Shown piece by piece: positions 35,399 to 43,685 of a DNA stretch of 64,000 bases. This DNA comes from CAWIUB01 sp963839175 (lineage in GTDB: Bacteria > Actinomycetota > Actinomycetes > Mycobacteriales > Jatrophihabitantaceae). The notes below the pieces were generated by a model. It was given only the letters and a program-made list of their open reading frames with translations. It ran no database searches and was not told the origin of the DNA. Each line of letters opens with the position of its first letter. Within the stretch, counting starts at the first letter, position 1. A program made the translations under genes and the position numbers. Location: NCBI GenBank assembly GCA_963839175.1, contig CAWIUB010000002.1:108606-172605 (forward strand). Reading direction: 5' to 3'.

Positions 35399-36515
35399 GG
35401 GGCTATTCAGCTGACCGGACTAAGATGATGTAGTGGATGCGGTACGGCCGCGAGCTGGTGTGCACTATCCGAGGTCGGCCGGCGAGCTGCGCTCGTGGTT
35501 CGCGACCGATGCGGACTGCCTGGATTATCTGGACTGGCTGCGCTGGCCAGACGGCTTCGCCTGCCCGCGTTGTGGGTACACGGGCGGATGGCTGGTTGCC
35601 GATGGCCGGTACAAGTGCGTGGCCTGTGGGAAGCGGACGTCGGTGACCGCGGGGACGCTGTTCGACCGGCGCCGCACGCCGCTGACGGTGTGGTTCGAGG
35701 CGTGCTGGCTGTTCGCCTCGGGCAAGGACGGCATGTCGGCGTTGAGCCTGCAGCGCTCGCTGGAGATCGGCTCCTACGCGACCGCCTGGGCGATGCTGCA
35801 CCGGCTGCGGTCGGTGCAGGTACGTCCGGGTCGCGATCGGCTCACCGGCACCGTGGAAGTCGACGAGACCTACGTCGGCGGTGAGGAGCCCGGGCTGCGT
35901 GGCGGGCGCGCCAAGGGCAAGAAAGTCCTGGTAGGAGTGGCGATCGAGGTGATCGAGCCGCGCGGGTTCGGGCGGTGCCGGATGCAGGTGCTCACCGACG
36001 CCTCCGCCGCGACGCTGCACGCGTTCATCACCGCGAACGTCGAGCCGGGAGCGCGAGTGATCACCGACGGCTGGCCGGGCTACCAAGGCATCGAACGGCT
36101 CGGCTACACCCACGAGCCGCGCAGCCAACGCGCCGCCCGTGCCCGCGGCGAGGACCCCGGCAAGCTGCTGCCCGGTGTCCACCGGGTCGCGTCGCTGGCC
36201 AAGCGCTGGCTGCTGGGCACCCACCAGGCCTCGGTCGAGGACGCCCATCTGCAGAGCTACCTGAACGAGTTCGTCTTCCGCTTCAACCGGCGCCGATCCC
36301 GCGCCCGCGGCATGCCCTTCTACCGCGTCCTCGAACTCGCCGTCGCCCACCCGCCGGTGCGCTACCGCGAGCTGGTGGCAGACCCGAAGCCCAAGCTTGT
36401 CCCGCCCAAGCCGCCGGGAGGAGGTGGCCACCCACCGAGCCTGGACCGGCCCCGCGCGGACCGCCCATGGCGCCGGGCGTCCAGCGCATTGGTCCGGTCA
36501 GCTGAATAGCCCTAA
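35399..36515 (+). mobile_element. IS1595-family insertion sequence with perfect 21-bp ends and target duplication
   Basis: Perfect 21-bp inverted repeats (GGGCTATTCAGCTGACCGGA plus C) at 35400-35420 and 36492-36512. Direct repeats AATGTCCGAT at 35389-35398 and 36514-36523 flank the IS; the family usually makes 8-bp duplications, so the exact edges may shift by one to three bases. One intact transposase fills it. All features are intact, indicating a recent insertion. Confidence 0.88.
35433..36509 (+). CDS. IS1595-family (ISXO2-like) transposase
   Basis: 358 residues from GTG 35433. An N-terminal zinc ribbon CPRC...CVAC (residues 46-70) follows the motif LDWLRWPDGFACPRCGYTGG. The catalytic domain is ISXO2-like: TVEVDETYVGGEEPG (first Asp), GARVITDGWPGYQG (second Asp) and YLNEFVFRFNRRRSR. 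The stop lies inside the right inverted repeat. Intact and of usual length. Confidence 0.92.
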   Translation: MDAVRPRAGVHYPRSAGELRSWFATDADCLDYLDWLRWPDGFACPRCGYTGGWLVADGRYKCVACGKRTSVTAGTLFDRRRTPLTVWFEACWLFASGKDGMSALSLQRSLEIGSYATAWAMLHRLRSVQVRPGRDRLTGTVEVDETYVGGEEPGLRGGRAKGKKVLVGVAIEVIEPRGFGRCRMQVLTDASAATLHAFITANVEPGARVITDGWPGYQGIERLGYTHEPRSQRAARARGEDPGKLLPGVHRVASLAKRWLLGTHQASVEDAHLQSYLNEFVFRFNRRRSRARGMPFYRVLELAVAHPPVRYRELVADPKPKLVPPKPPGGGGHPPSLDRPRADRPWRRASSALVRSAE

Positions 36516-36640
36516 TGTCCGATATCAAAACGCGGCGGCTCGTTGTAGCCGAGGAAGCTGCGTACATCGAGGGCACTTGCACCAGAACCGACGGCTCACC
36601 AGGCCGAATCTCCTACTGTGTCGCACCCGACGTCCAGCCG
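36515..36640 (+). pseudogene. Possible 5' fragment of a small gene hit by IS1595
   Basis: After the IS the frame from ATG 36515 reads MSDIKTRRLVVAEEAAYIEG, then TCTRTDGSPGRISYCVAPDV, with good codon bias. It then loses coding character towards the group II intron. The ATG lies within the duplicated target, so the IS sits at the start of this gene and removes its upstream region. No family recognised. Confidence 0.3.
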
Positions 36641-36861
36641 CTGCACAGTATGTGCGGCTCGAAACTCCCCTTCCCACCGGGGCGACGACGCGACGCTCGG
36701 CAGCCGAGGACGATCCCGGTCGGCATCACTGCATGCACATTCAGCGGGAGCAGGTCATCGCCTGCGGCCCTCGTCCAGCGCTCGATGGGCCCTCAGGGTC
36801 TGGTCGGGTCGGGGACTGGCGCGGTGACGCGTGCGCGTTCCGTTTCCAGCCCCCGCCCTTC

Positions 36862-36894
36862 GAACCGTGCATGCGATTTTCCCGCACACGGCTC
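36862..36894 (-). ncRNA. Group II intron domain V hairpin
   Basis: Reads GAGCCGTGTGCGGGAAAATC followed by GCATGCACGGTTC: a 5' GAGCCGTGTGCGG paired with the 3' GCATGCACGGTTC around a GAAAATC-type loop. This is the catalytic domain V consensus (GAGCCGTATG..GAAA..CACGTACGGTTC). The reverse transcriptase stop codon overlaps its first bases. Confidence 0.88.
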
Positions 36895-38269
36895 ACCGTC
36901 GCCCTTCACCGGCGGTGTTCGGTGACCGCCAGGGCCGGTTCGGCCGGGGAGCGATAACGGCGCCGTCGAGGTTGATCAGACCGAACTGGTCGGGCGAGGC
37001 GTAGACGACGACTCGCCATCCCCAGGCCCGCGATCGTTTGTGCCGGTGACCGATGAAGATCGCCAGCCGAACACGGGTGTAGGTCTGGATCTTGTCGAAG
37101 ATGTGGGCCGAGTTCCCGTAACGGAAGTACCCAACCCAGCCACGTACGAAGGTGTTGACCTGTCGCACGATGACGTCGACCGGCACCAGCAGCCGCGACC
37201 GATCCGTCAACTCCCGGATCCGATCGCGGGCGCGCTGGACCGCCTGACGAGACGGCCAGCGGGCGAGGAAGAGCATGCGCGTGGCCCCGGTCCGACCGCG
37301 GGCGCGCACCAGCCGATGGTGAAAGCCCAAGAAGTCGAAGCCTTCCCCGTGTTCGGTCAGGTGCACGATCCGGGTCTTCGCCGCCTTCGGCTCCAGACCG
37401 AGGTCGGCCAGCAGCGCCGTGAGCCGCGCGAGCGCGGCCTCGGCCTGCTGCCGGGTCGAGCACATCATCACCAGGTCGTCGGCGAAACGGACCAGCCGCC
37501 CATGCGCGCCGTCGTCCCATTGCCGGTCGAGCCGGTGCAGGTAGACGTTGCACATCAACGGACTGATCACACCCCCCTGGGGGGTTCCGGTGACCGACCG
37601 GCGCAGCGACCCGTGCTCCATGACCCCTGCGCGCAGGAACGCGCGCAGAAGTGCCAGGAGTGTGCGGTCGCTGACGCGTTCCTCGACCGCCTGCATCAAC
37701 AAGGAGTGTGGAATCGCCTCGAAACAGTTGGCGATGTCCGTCTCCACCACCCACCGGTTGCCCTTGAAGGACTCATCCAGCAGCACCTGCAAGGCGTCGT
37801 GCGCGGCCCGTTGCGGGCGGAACCCGTACGAGCACGCCAGAAAGTCGGCTTCGAAGACTGGCTCGAGCGCAATCTTCACCGCCGCCTGCACGACCCGGTC
37901 CCGTACCGGAGGTATCGACAACGGCCGCCGTTCCGCCTTCCCCGGCTTCGGGATGAACACCCGCCGGGCAGGCAGAGGGCAGAAGCTGCCGTCCTTCAGG
38001 TCACGGGCCAGCTCGTCGAGAAACCGGTCCACGCCGTATTCCTCGACATCGCTGATGGTGGTTCCGTCGATGCCGGCTGCGCCGCTGTTGCGGCGCACCT
38101 GCTCCCATGCCCGCTGCAGCACGTCCCTGCGATAGACCTTGTCGTGCAGCGCATGGAACCGACGCCCGGGATCGGCCTTGGCCGCCCGGTAGAGCGCATG
38201 CTGGAGGGCACGGACCCCGTCCCCATGGACGGCCGCCAGGGTGGACCTAGCCGTTGTTACGGCACTCAC
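36893..38269 (-). CDS. ltrA: Group II intron reverse transcriptase/maturase
   Basis: 458 residues from GTG 38269. RT blocks are present: NSGAAGIDGTTISDVEEYGV, IPKPGKAERRPLSIPPVRDR, SYGFRPQRAAHDAL, WVVETDIANCFEAIPHSLLM (Asp), TPQGGVISPLMCNVYLHRLD and RFADDLVMM (the catalytic FADD). A maturase X domain follows (VNTFVRGWVGYFRYGNSAHI). No HNH endonuclease is attached, usual for class C. The frame is intact, so the element may be mobile. Confidence 0.94.
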   Translation of the reverse strand: MSAVTTARSTLAAVHGDGVRALQHALYRAAKADPGRRFHALHDKVYRRDVLQRAWEQVRRNSGAAGIDGTTISDVEEYGVDRFLDELARDLKDGSFCPLPARRVFIPKPGKAERRPLSIPPVRDRVVQAAVKIALEPVFEADFLACSYGFRPQRAAHDALQVLLDESFKGNRWVVETDIANCFEAIPHSLLMQAVEERVSDRTLLALLRAFLRAGVMEHGSLRRSVTGTPQGGVISPLMCNVYLHRLDRQWDDGAHGRLVRFADDLVMMCSTRQQAEAALARLTALLADLGLEPKAAKTRIVHLTEHGEGFDFLGFHHRLVRARGRTGATRMLFLARWPSRQAVQRARDRIRELTDRSRLLVPVDVIVRQVNTFVRGWVGYFRYGNSAHIFDKIQTYTRVRLAIFIGHRHKRSRAWGWRVVVYASPDQFGLINLDGAVIAPRPNRPWRSPNTAGEGRR

Positions 38270-38860
38270 CGATCAGTCCTCACCACGCACGCACGTGAAA
38301 CGACGTAGCGGCCCTTCCCTCACCGGCGGTTGTGTTGTCCGACCGGCTCGACCAGTACTACGGCCGCCTCCGACGCCCTGCCGACCAGATGCCGTTTCCC
38401 GGCTCCTCACCGGTTATCGACACCCACGCTCCGACGGTGTTGTCACAACCGCAGCCGTCGGGTCGGCGAGGGCCTCCCCAGTTCCCGCCATCACCTTCTG
38501 AACGTTCCGCGCCCCCTACGCCGGGGAGTTCTTCGCGGCTGCACATCCAGGATCTTCACCGCTTCCATGGCCTTCGCCCTGAAAGAAGGGGCTCGGCTCT
38601 CCCTCTCCCGCCTCGCGGCGGCACATTAACGGCGCTGCAGGCTTCGCGTCATGCTGCGGACCGCTCAGTCGCTCCCCCTTCACAGGGCTTTCGACGTTGC
38701 GCTTCGACGCCGGGCGTTTCCCCCCGACACCGGCAACCTGCTACCGGGCTCCCTGACGACTACCCGGACCGGACTCACACCGGCAGGCGATGACGAGCTT
38801 CAGCACGAGTCAGGTCACGTCATCATCGCCGTGACCCCCCTCTGCGCACTGGGCGCACTC

Positions 38861-40491
38861 AAGAACTTGGTGTAACTGATCTTCTTGGGTTTGTTGAGCT
38901 CACTTCTCGCTGCGGCCTCGTCGTCAGCGTCCCCATCCTTCCTTGCAGTCCTGCCCCTTCCTCGTAGCTGCCGTGTGTGCCCGCCGCGTGGGAGCTGTCC
39001 AGGTGGAGCCCCCGCAGCCCGCGCGCTGCGTGCGGGCGAGGAGGAACGACCTGGACAGCGACGAGCGGTGGGCCATGATCACCGGCGGGGAAGGGGCCGA
39101 CCCCTTGGGTGAGCGATTCTTCGTTGTTCATCGGGGGCCTCTCGGAGGCGTTACTTGCCGGCGGCGGATAGTCGGCCGTCGAAGGTGATCTCGAAGGCGT
39201 TGAGCGCGGCCTTCCAGCGGTTGGACCAGCGTTTCTGCCCGGTGCCTTTCGGGTCGAGGCTCATCAGCGCGAGGTAGACGCATTTGAGCGCGGCTTGCTC
39301 GGTGGGGAAGTGGCCACGGGCGTTCACCGCACGCCGGATCCTCGCGTTGATCGACTCGATGGCGTTGGTCGTGCACACGACTGTCCTTATTTCCTGGTCG
39401 AAACGCAGGAACGGCACGAACTCCGACCAGGCGTTCTCCCACAGCCGGATGATCGCCGGATACCGCTTCTCCCACTTGGCGGCGAATTCGGCGAAGCGAT
39501 CCAGCGCCGCATGTTCGGACGGGGCGGTGTAGATCGGCTTGAGGTCCTTGGCGATCGCCGACCAGTCCCGCTTGGACGCGTACCGGAACGAGTTCCTCAG
39601 CAGGTGGACGACACACGTTTGGGTGATCGCCTGAGGCCACACCTCCTCGATCGCCTCGGGCAGGCCCTTGAGCCCGTCACAGACCACCAGGCACACGTCG
39701 GCGACGCCGCGGTTCTTAATCTCGCTCAGCACCCGCAGCCAGTACTTCGCGCCCTCCCCGTCGCCGTGCTCAGCGGCCCACAGCCCGAGGATGTCCCGGG
39801 TGCCGTCGACGGTGACCGCGAGCGCGACGTAGATCGGCCGGTTGGCCACGTTCCCGTCCCGGATCTTCACGTTCACACAATCGATGAAGATCACCGGGTA
39901 GACCGCGTCCAGCGGCCTCGACTGCCAGCCGGCCATCCCCTCCAGCACCCGGTCGGTGATCGTCGAGATGGTCTGCTTGGACACCTGCGCGCCATACACC
40001 TCGGCCAGGTGCGCGCAGATCTCCCCGGTGGTCAACCCCTTCGCCGACAGCGAGATCACCAGGTCCTCCACCCCGGTCAGCCGCCGTTGATGCTTGCCGA
40101 CCAGCTTCGGCTCGAAGCTGCCGTCCCGGTCCCGAGGCACCGCGATCTCCACCGGCCCCACCTCGGTGAGCACCGTCTTGCCCCGCCTGCCGTTGCGGGA
40201 GTTCTCCCCATTACGGCCGGCCGGATCATGCTTGGCGTAACCGAGGTGATCGTCCAGCTCGCCCTCCAACGCGGACTCCACCACCGTCTTGGTCAACCGG
40301 GCCAGCAGCCCACCCTCCCCGGTCAGCTGCAACCCCTCGGCGCGGGCCCGATCGGCCAGCTGCCGGATCAGCTGCTCGTCGACCGCATCCACCAAATCCT
40401 CCCCGGCCAGCGTCCTGTCATCGGCCGGTACTGCCATGCTCTCTTCAGTCATAGGTGCCTCCTACCGCTCCGGAGTTACACCAACTTTCTT
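38861..40491 (-). mobile_element. IS256-family insertion sequence
   Basis: Ends: AGTTACACCAACTTTCTT (40474-40491) and the near-complement AAGAACTTGGTGTAACT (38861-38877). Between the transposase stop (39151) and the left end lie about 270 bp without a recognised gene, longer than usual for IS256. The group II intron begins 3 bp outside the left end. No target duplication could be compared because of the intron. Confidence 0.75.
39151..40452 (-). CDS. IS256-family transposase
   Basis: 433 residues from ATG 40452. N-terminus VVESALEGELDDHLGYAKHD and NSRNGRRGKTVLTEVGPVEI. Catalytic motifs: VIFIDCVNVKIRDGNVANRP (first Asp), CLVVCDGLKGLPEAIEEVWP (second Asp) with the QTCVVHLLRNS helix, and TTNAIESINARIRRAV (Glu). 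This is the mutator-like DDE of IS256, intact and of full length. Confidence 0.95.
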   Translation of the reverse strand: MTEESMAVPADDRTLAGEDLVDAVDEQLIRQLADRARAEGLQLTGEGGLLARLTKTVVESALEGELDDHLGYAKHDPAGRNGENSRNGRRGKTVLTEVGPVEIAVPRDRDGSFEPKLVGKHQRRLTGVEDLVISLSAKGLTTGEICAHLAEVYGAQVSKQTISTITDRVLEGMAGWQSRPLDAVYPVIFIDCVNVKIRDGNVANRPIYVALAVTVDGTRDILGLWAAEHGDGEGAKYWLRVLSEIKNRGVADVCLVVCDGLKGLPEAIEEVWPQAITQTCVVHLLRNSFRYASKRDWSAIAKDLKPIYTAPSEHAALDRFAEFAAKWEKRYPAIIRLWENAWSEFVPFLRFDQEIRTVVCTTNAIESINARIRRAVNARGHFPTEQAALKCVYLALMSLDPKGTGQKRWSNRWKAALNAFEITFDGRLSAAGK

Positions 40492-40607
40492 ACAGTCCCG
40501 GCCCTCATGGCGCGCGGCCAAGCCGTGGCGACCGCTCGCAACCTGATCGGCGAGTGGGATACCGGGTCGCCTTGGCGGCTGGCTGGTACGTAGGACAGGC
40601 TGGCTTC

Positions 40608-41501
40608 GTGACGGTATTGGTGGCGGGGTCGTCGGGGTTTGTGGGCCGGCGGTTGTGCCCGGCGCTGGTCGAGGCGGGTGTCGTGGTGCGGGCGATGACC
40701 CGGCGTCCGGACCGGTACCGCGGCGCCGGGACGCCGGTCCGTGCCGATGCGGCCGACGCGGCCTCGGTCCGCGCGGCGCTGGAGGGCTGTGAGGCCGCCT
40801 ACTACCTGGTGCATTCGCTGGCCAGCGCCGACTTTGAGAAGAAGGATGCGGCGGCGGCGCGCGTCTTCGGCCGGGCCGCGGCCGAGGCCGGCGTGACGCG
40901 GATCGTGTATCTGGGGGGGCTGGGCGCCGACGGCGAGACGTTGTCGGCGCATCTGCGCAGCCGACGCCAGGTCGAGGCCCTGCTGGGCGAGGCGGGGGTG
41001 CCGGTTACGACGTTGCGGGCCGGGATCATCGTCGGCCACGGGGGCATTTCGTGGGAGATCACCCGGCAGCTGGTCGAGCACCTGCCGGCGATGATCACGC
41101 CGCGGTGGGTGCGGACTCGGACGCAGCCGATCGCGGCCGCGGACGTGATCCGCTACCTGGTCGGCGTCTTGCAGGTGCCGGAGGCGGCCGGGCGGGTGTT
41201 CGAGATCGGCGGCCCGGAGGTGCTCGCCTACGTGGACATGTTGCGCCGGGTCGCTGCGCTGGAAGGCCGCAGGACGCTGATCGTGCCGGTGCCGCTGCTC
41301 TCGCCGTCGCTGTCGTCGCTGTGGCTGGCGCTGGTGACCGACGTGGACGTGCGCACCGGTCGTTCGCTGGTCGACTCGATGATCAATGAGGTGGTGGTGC
41401 GCGAGGACAGCATCCGCGAGCTGGTGCGCTTCGAGCCGATGGATTTCGACGCTGCGGTGCTGGCCGCACTCGGCGAACGCGCCCGAGCGCAGCGCCGATG
41501 A
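40608..41501 (+). CDS. NAD(P)H-binding atypical SDR protein
   Basis: 297 residues from GTG 40608 (MTVLVAGSSGFVGRRLCPAL). The Rossmann motif GSSGFVG, Arg cluster RAMTRRPDRYRG, and YYLVHSLAS...FEKKDAAAARVFGRAA followed by RIVYLGGLG are typical of atypical SDRs such as YbjT/DUF2867-like proteins that bind NADP, often without a Tyr/Lys dyad. Its stop overlaps the start of the CPBP gene (ATGA). It may handle isoprenoid- or lipid-type substrates; unproven. Confidence 0.85.
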   Translation: MTVLVAGSSGFVGRRLCPALVEAGVVVRAMTRRPDRYRGAGTPVRADAADAASVRAALEGCEAAYYLVHSLASADFEKKDAAAARVFGRAAAEAGVTRIVYLGGLGADGETLSAHLRSRRQVEALLGEAGVPVTTLRAGIIVGHGGISWEITRQLVEHLPAMITPRWVRTRTQPIAAADVIRYLVGVLQVPEAAGRVFEIGGPEVLAYVDMLRRVAALEGRRTLIVPVPLLSPSLSSLWLALVTDVDVRTGRSLVDSMINEVVVREDSIRELVRFEPMDFDAAVLAALGERARAQRR

Positions 41502-42241
41502 CCCGCCGGTACGCGACGACGGGGCTGCTGCCGCGGTGGTTGGTGGAGAAGGTGCCGCGGGATCATCGGGAGTCCGATGCGGCCTTCGCGCATCGCCGGC
41601 GGGTGGTGGCCGGGGTGTCGGTGGCCGGGGCGGGATTGCTGGGGGTGTCGCTGTCCTCTGAGCCGGACTCGCCCCGGTTCTATGTACTGACTCTCGGGGT
41701 GGCTGGCGCGTGGCTGGTCGGCGGGCTGCGGTCCGGGCCGCTGCACCTGGGCAGGGTGCGGGTGGGTGAGCACACGTACCGGCGTCCGGTGATCACTCCG
41801 GTGGTCACCGGAGTGGCCGCGTTCGGCGCGTTCTACGCCGCCGCGCTGGTGGTCCGCCGCATCCCGCTGCTGGACAAGGCGATCACCTCGGTGCTGCGCT
41901 ACGCCACCCGCGGCACTGGCCCGCTGGTGCTGACCACCGCGTTGGCCAACGCCGTGGCCGAGGAAGTGTTCTTCCGCGGCGCGCTCTACGCGGCCCTGAC
42001 CGAGCGGCGCGCCGTGCCGGTCTCGACCGCGGTGTACGTGACGGCGACAGCGGCGACCCGCAACCCGGCGCTTGTGCTCGCCTCGGCCGCTATGGGAACA
42101 CTGTTCGCAGCCCAGCGCCGCGCCTCCGGCGGCGTCCAGGCGCCGATCCTGACGCACCTGACCTGGTCGGCGCTGATGCTGCGCTACCTGCCCCCACTTT
42201 TCCGGGAACCCCGACCTGCCCGCGCCGGGAGCACGGGGTGA
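41498..42241 (+). CDS. CPBP-family intramembrane metalloprotease
   Basis: 247 residues from ATG 41498. Five or six membrane helices; motif 1 AEEVFFRGALYAAL (EExxxR) near 155-168 and a C-terminal ILTHLTWSALML (His motif) mark the CPBP/Abi family. It overlaps the NAD-binding gene by 4 nt and is overlapped by the photolyase remnant start at 42238, so the three were one operon. Members process prenylated or bacteriocin-related proteins; the substrate here is unknown. Confidence 0.9.
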   Translation: MTRRYATTGLLPRWLVEKVPRDHRESDAAFAHRRRVVAGVSVAGAGLLGVSLSSEPDSPRFYVLTLGVAGAWLVGGLRSGPLHLGRVRVGEHTYRRPVITPVVTGVAAFGAFYAAALVVRRIPLLDKAITSVLRYATRGTGPLVLTTALANAVAEEVFFRGALYAALTERRAVPVSTAVYVTATAATRNPALVLASAAMGTLFAAQRRASGGVQAPILTHLTWSALMLRYLPPLFREPRPARAGSTG

Positions 42242-42702
42242 GCATCGGCGTCGTGCTGTTCACCCGCGACCTGCGCCTGCACGACAACCCCGTCTCGTGG
42301 CACGCCCTGCATTCCCATCAGCGGGGTCGTGCCGGTGTTCGTGCTCGACGCCGCGATCCTGTCCGGCGGGTTCAACCGGCCCAACCGGGCCGCGTTTCTC
42401 GCCGACTGCCTGCGCGACGTCGACGCGTCGCTGAGCGCGCGGGGGCGCCGGGCTGATCATCCGCGGCGGCGACGTGGTGGCCGAGACGGCGAAGCTGGCC
42501 CGCCGGGTGCGGGCGGACGCGGTGCACGTGGCCGGCGACGTCAGCGAGGTACGCCCAGCGCCGCGAACAGCGACTCACGGCCGAGTTGGCGTGCGAGCTG
42601 GTGATGCACGAGGACGCACTGTTCGCCGTCCCACCCGAGCGCATCCGCCCGTCGGGCGGCGCCGGGCACATGAGCGTGTTCGCCGCCTACTACCGAAGTT
42701 GA
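42238..42702 (+). pseudogene. phrB: DNA photolyase remnant (N-terminal domain only)
   Basis: GTG 42238 starts VSIGVVLFTRDLRLHDNPVS, the standard photolyase start. Frameshifts near 42315, 42450 and 42545 break it into VPVFVLDAAILSGGFNRPNR, AFLADCLRDVDASL, LIIRGGDVVAETAKLARRV, and finally AVPPERIRPSGGAG with MSVFAAYYR. It ends at 42700 where IS21-like end sequence begins (GAAGTTGATCTAG). The FAD-binding domain is gone. The link with a LitR regulator in the same region suggests a former light-response set. Confidence 0.85.
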
Positions 42703-42751
42703 TCTAGAGCACCGCTCATACCCGCCTCAAACGGATGCGTACCGTCAAGAC

Positions 42752-43156
42752 GTGCCAGCGACGCTTACGCAGCTGACCGGCGAAGGGCTGCAGTTCCTTC
42801 ACGAACGGCACCTCGCGACCTTCAGCTCGTTACACGCGGACGGCAGCCCACACGTCACCCCGATCGGCTTCACCTGGGACGCCGACCACCACATCGCCTG
42901 GGTGATCACCAGCGGGCACAGCCGCAAAGCACGCAACGCAACCCGAGGCGACCCAGTCGCGATCTGCCAAGTCGACGGCCGCCGCTGGATCACGCTCATC
43001 GGCACGCCCCGAGTCAGCACCGACCCAGACGAGATCGTCGCCGCAGTCGCCCGCTACACAGCCAGGTACCGACCACCGCGCCCAAACCCGACACGCGTCG
43101 CCATCGCCGTCAGCATCACCGGCCTACTCGGATCGCCCACGCTCGTCGCTCACTGA
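42752..43156 (+). CDS. PPOX-class (F420-dependent-like) flavin/deazaflavin protein
   Basis: 134 residues from GTG 42752. The split-barrel motif LATFSSLHADGSPHVTPIGF, then WVITSGHSRKARNATRGDP and RWITLIGTPRVSTDPDEI, matches the TIGR03618-type PPOX group, whose members bind F420 or FMN and reduce unusual substrates. Full length. It lies between a dead photolyase and an IS4 element with no operon partner. Confidence 0.82.
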   Translation: MPATLTQLTGEGLQFLHERHLATFSSLHADGSPHVTPIGFTWDADHHIAWVITSGHSRKARNATRGDPVAICQVDGRRWITLIGTPRVSTDPDEIVAAVARYTARYRPPRPNPTRVAIAVSITGLLGSPTLVAH

Positions 43157-43685
43157 ACCGCCCTGGGTTCTGTAGAGGCTGGCTTTCATTGGGAACCGCC
43201 TCGGCGAGCGCCGGTGGTTGAGCGTAGTGGGCAGCCTCTTTTTCGGCGGGCGGGACGAGCCCGATCTCGCCGTGCAGGCGGCGGAAGCGTCAACCCGCCG
43301 AGCCCGCAGTGCCGGAAGGACGAGTATCCGAACTGACGCTGCCTCCCGGAGGTGGGGCAATATGCCGTCTACCTCAGTCGCTGGGGACTACGCTGTTCGG
43401 ATGGCCCGTCCCGTCTCGGCGACACAGCCAGCCGTTCGAGATGCCCGACGTGCCCCAAGCTAGTCGCCGCGCATAACGTTCAAGGCGGCGATAGCGAACG
43501 CCGTCGGAAAACGCTCGATATTCGGCGTTACGCGTGCGACGTGATCAAGCAAACTCGTCGGGCTTCCGCCGTGTTGACGGCCCAGCCCTGGCGTGTTGAG
43601 CAGTCCTGCGCATATCGCCACTCAGGCGGGGCGGTCGTCTCGCCCGCAAGGCTCGCGCCCGATGCGGCGATGTGCGCTGGATAAG
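43157..43685. other. No gene recognised
   Basis: 529 bp between the PPOX gene and the IS4 left end. Short open frames on both strands lack family motifs or ribosome sites. Confidence 0.5.

Larger units (their letters stand above)
36805..38858 (-). mobile_element. Group II intron (class C type)
   Basis: On the minus strand the intron begins GTGCGCCC (38858 onward), the usual GTGCG 5' end. About 590 nt of structured RNA precede the reverse transcriptase ORF. Domain V is at 36894-36862, and a domain VI hairpin (GGGGGCTGG...CCAGTCCCC) ends near 36811, so the 3' end is about 36805 (approximate). Class C introns insert after hairpins, and this one directly abuts an IS256 inverted-repeat end. Confidence 0.8.

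Noticed and set aside
36397..36957. 186-codon plus-strand frame crossing the IS1595 end and the intron
   Set aside because: It runs through an IS inverted repeat and intron domain V, with no conserved residues; rejected as a gene.
42316..42707. Small independent genes after the CPBP protease
   Set aside because: Their products are successive pieces of one photolyase N-terminal domain in different frames.
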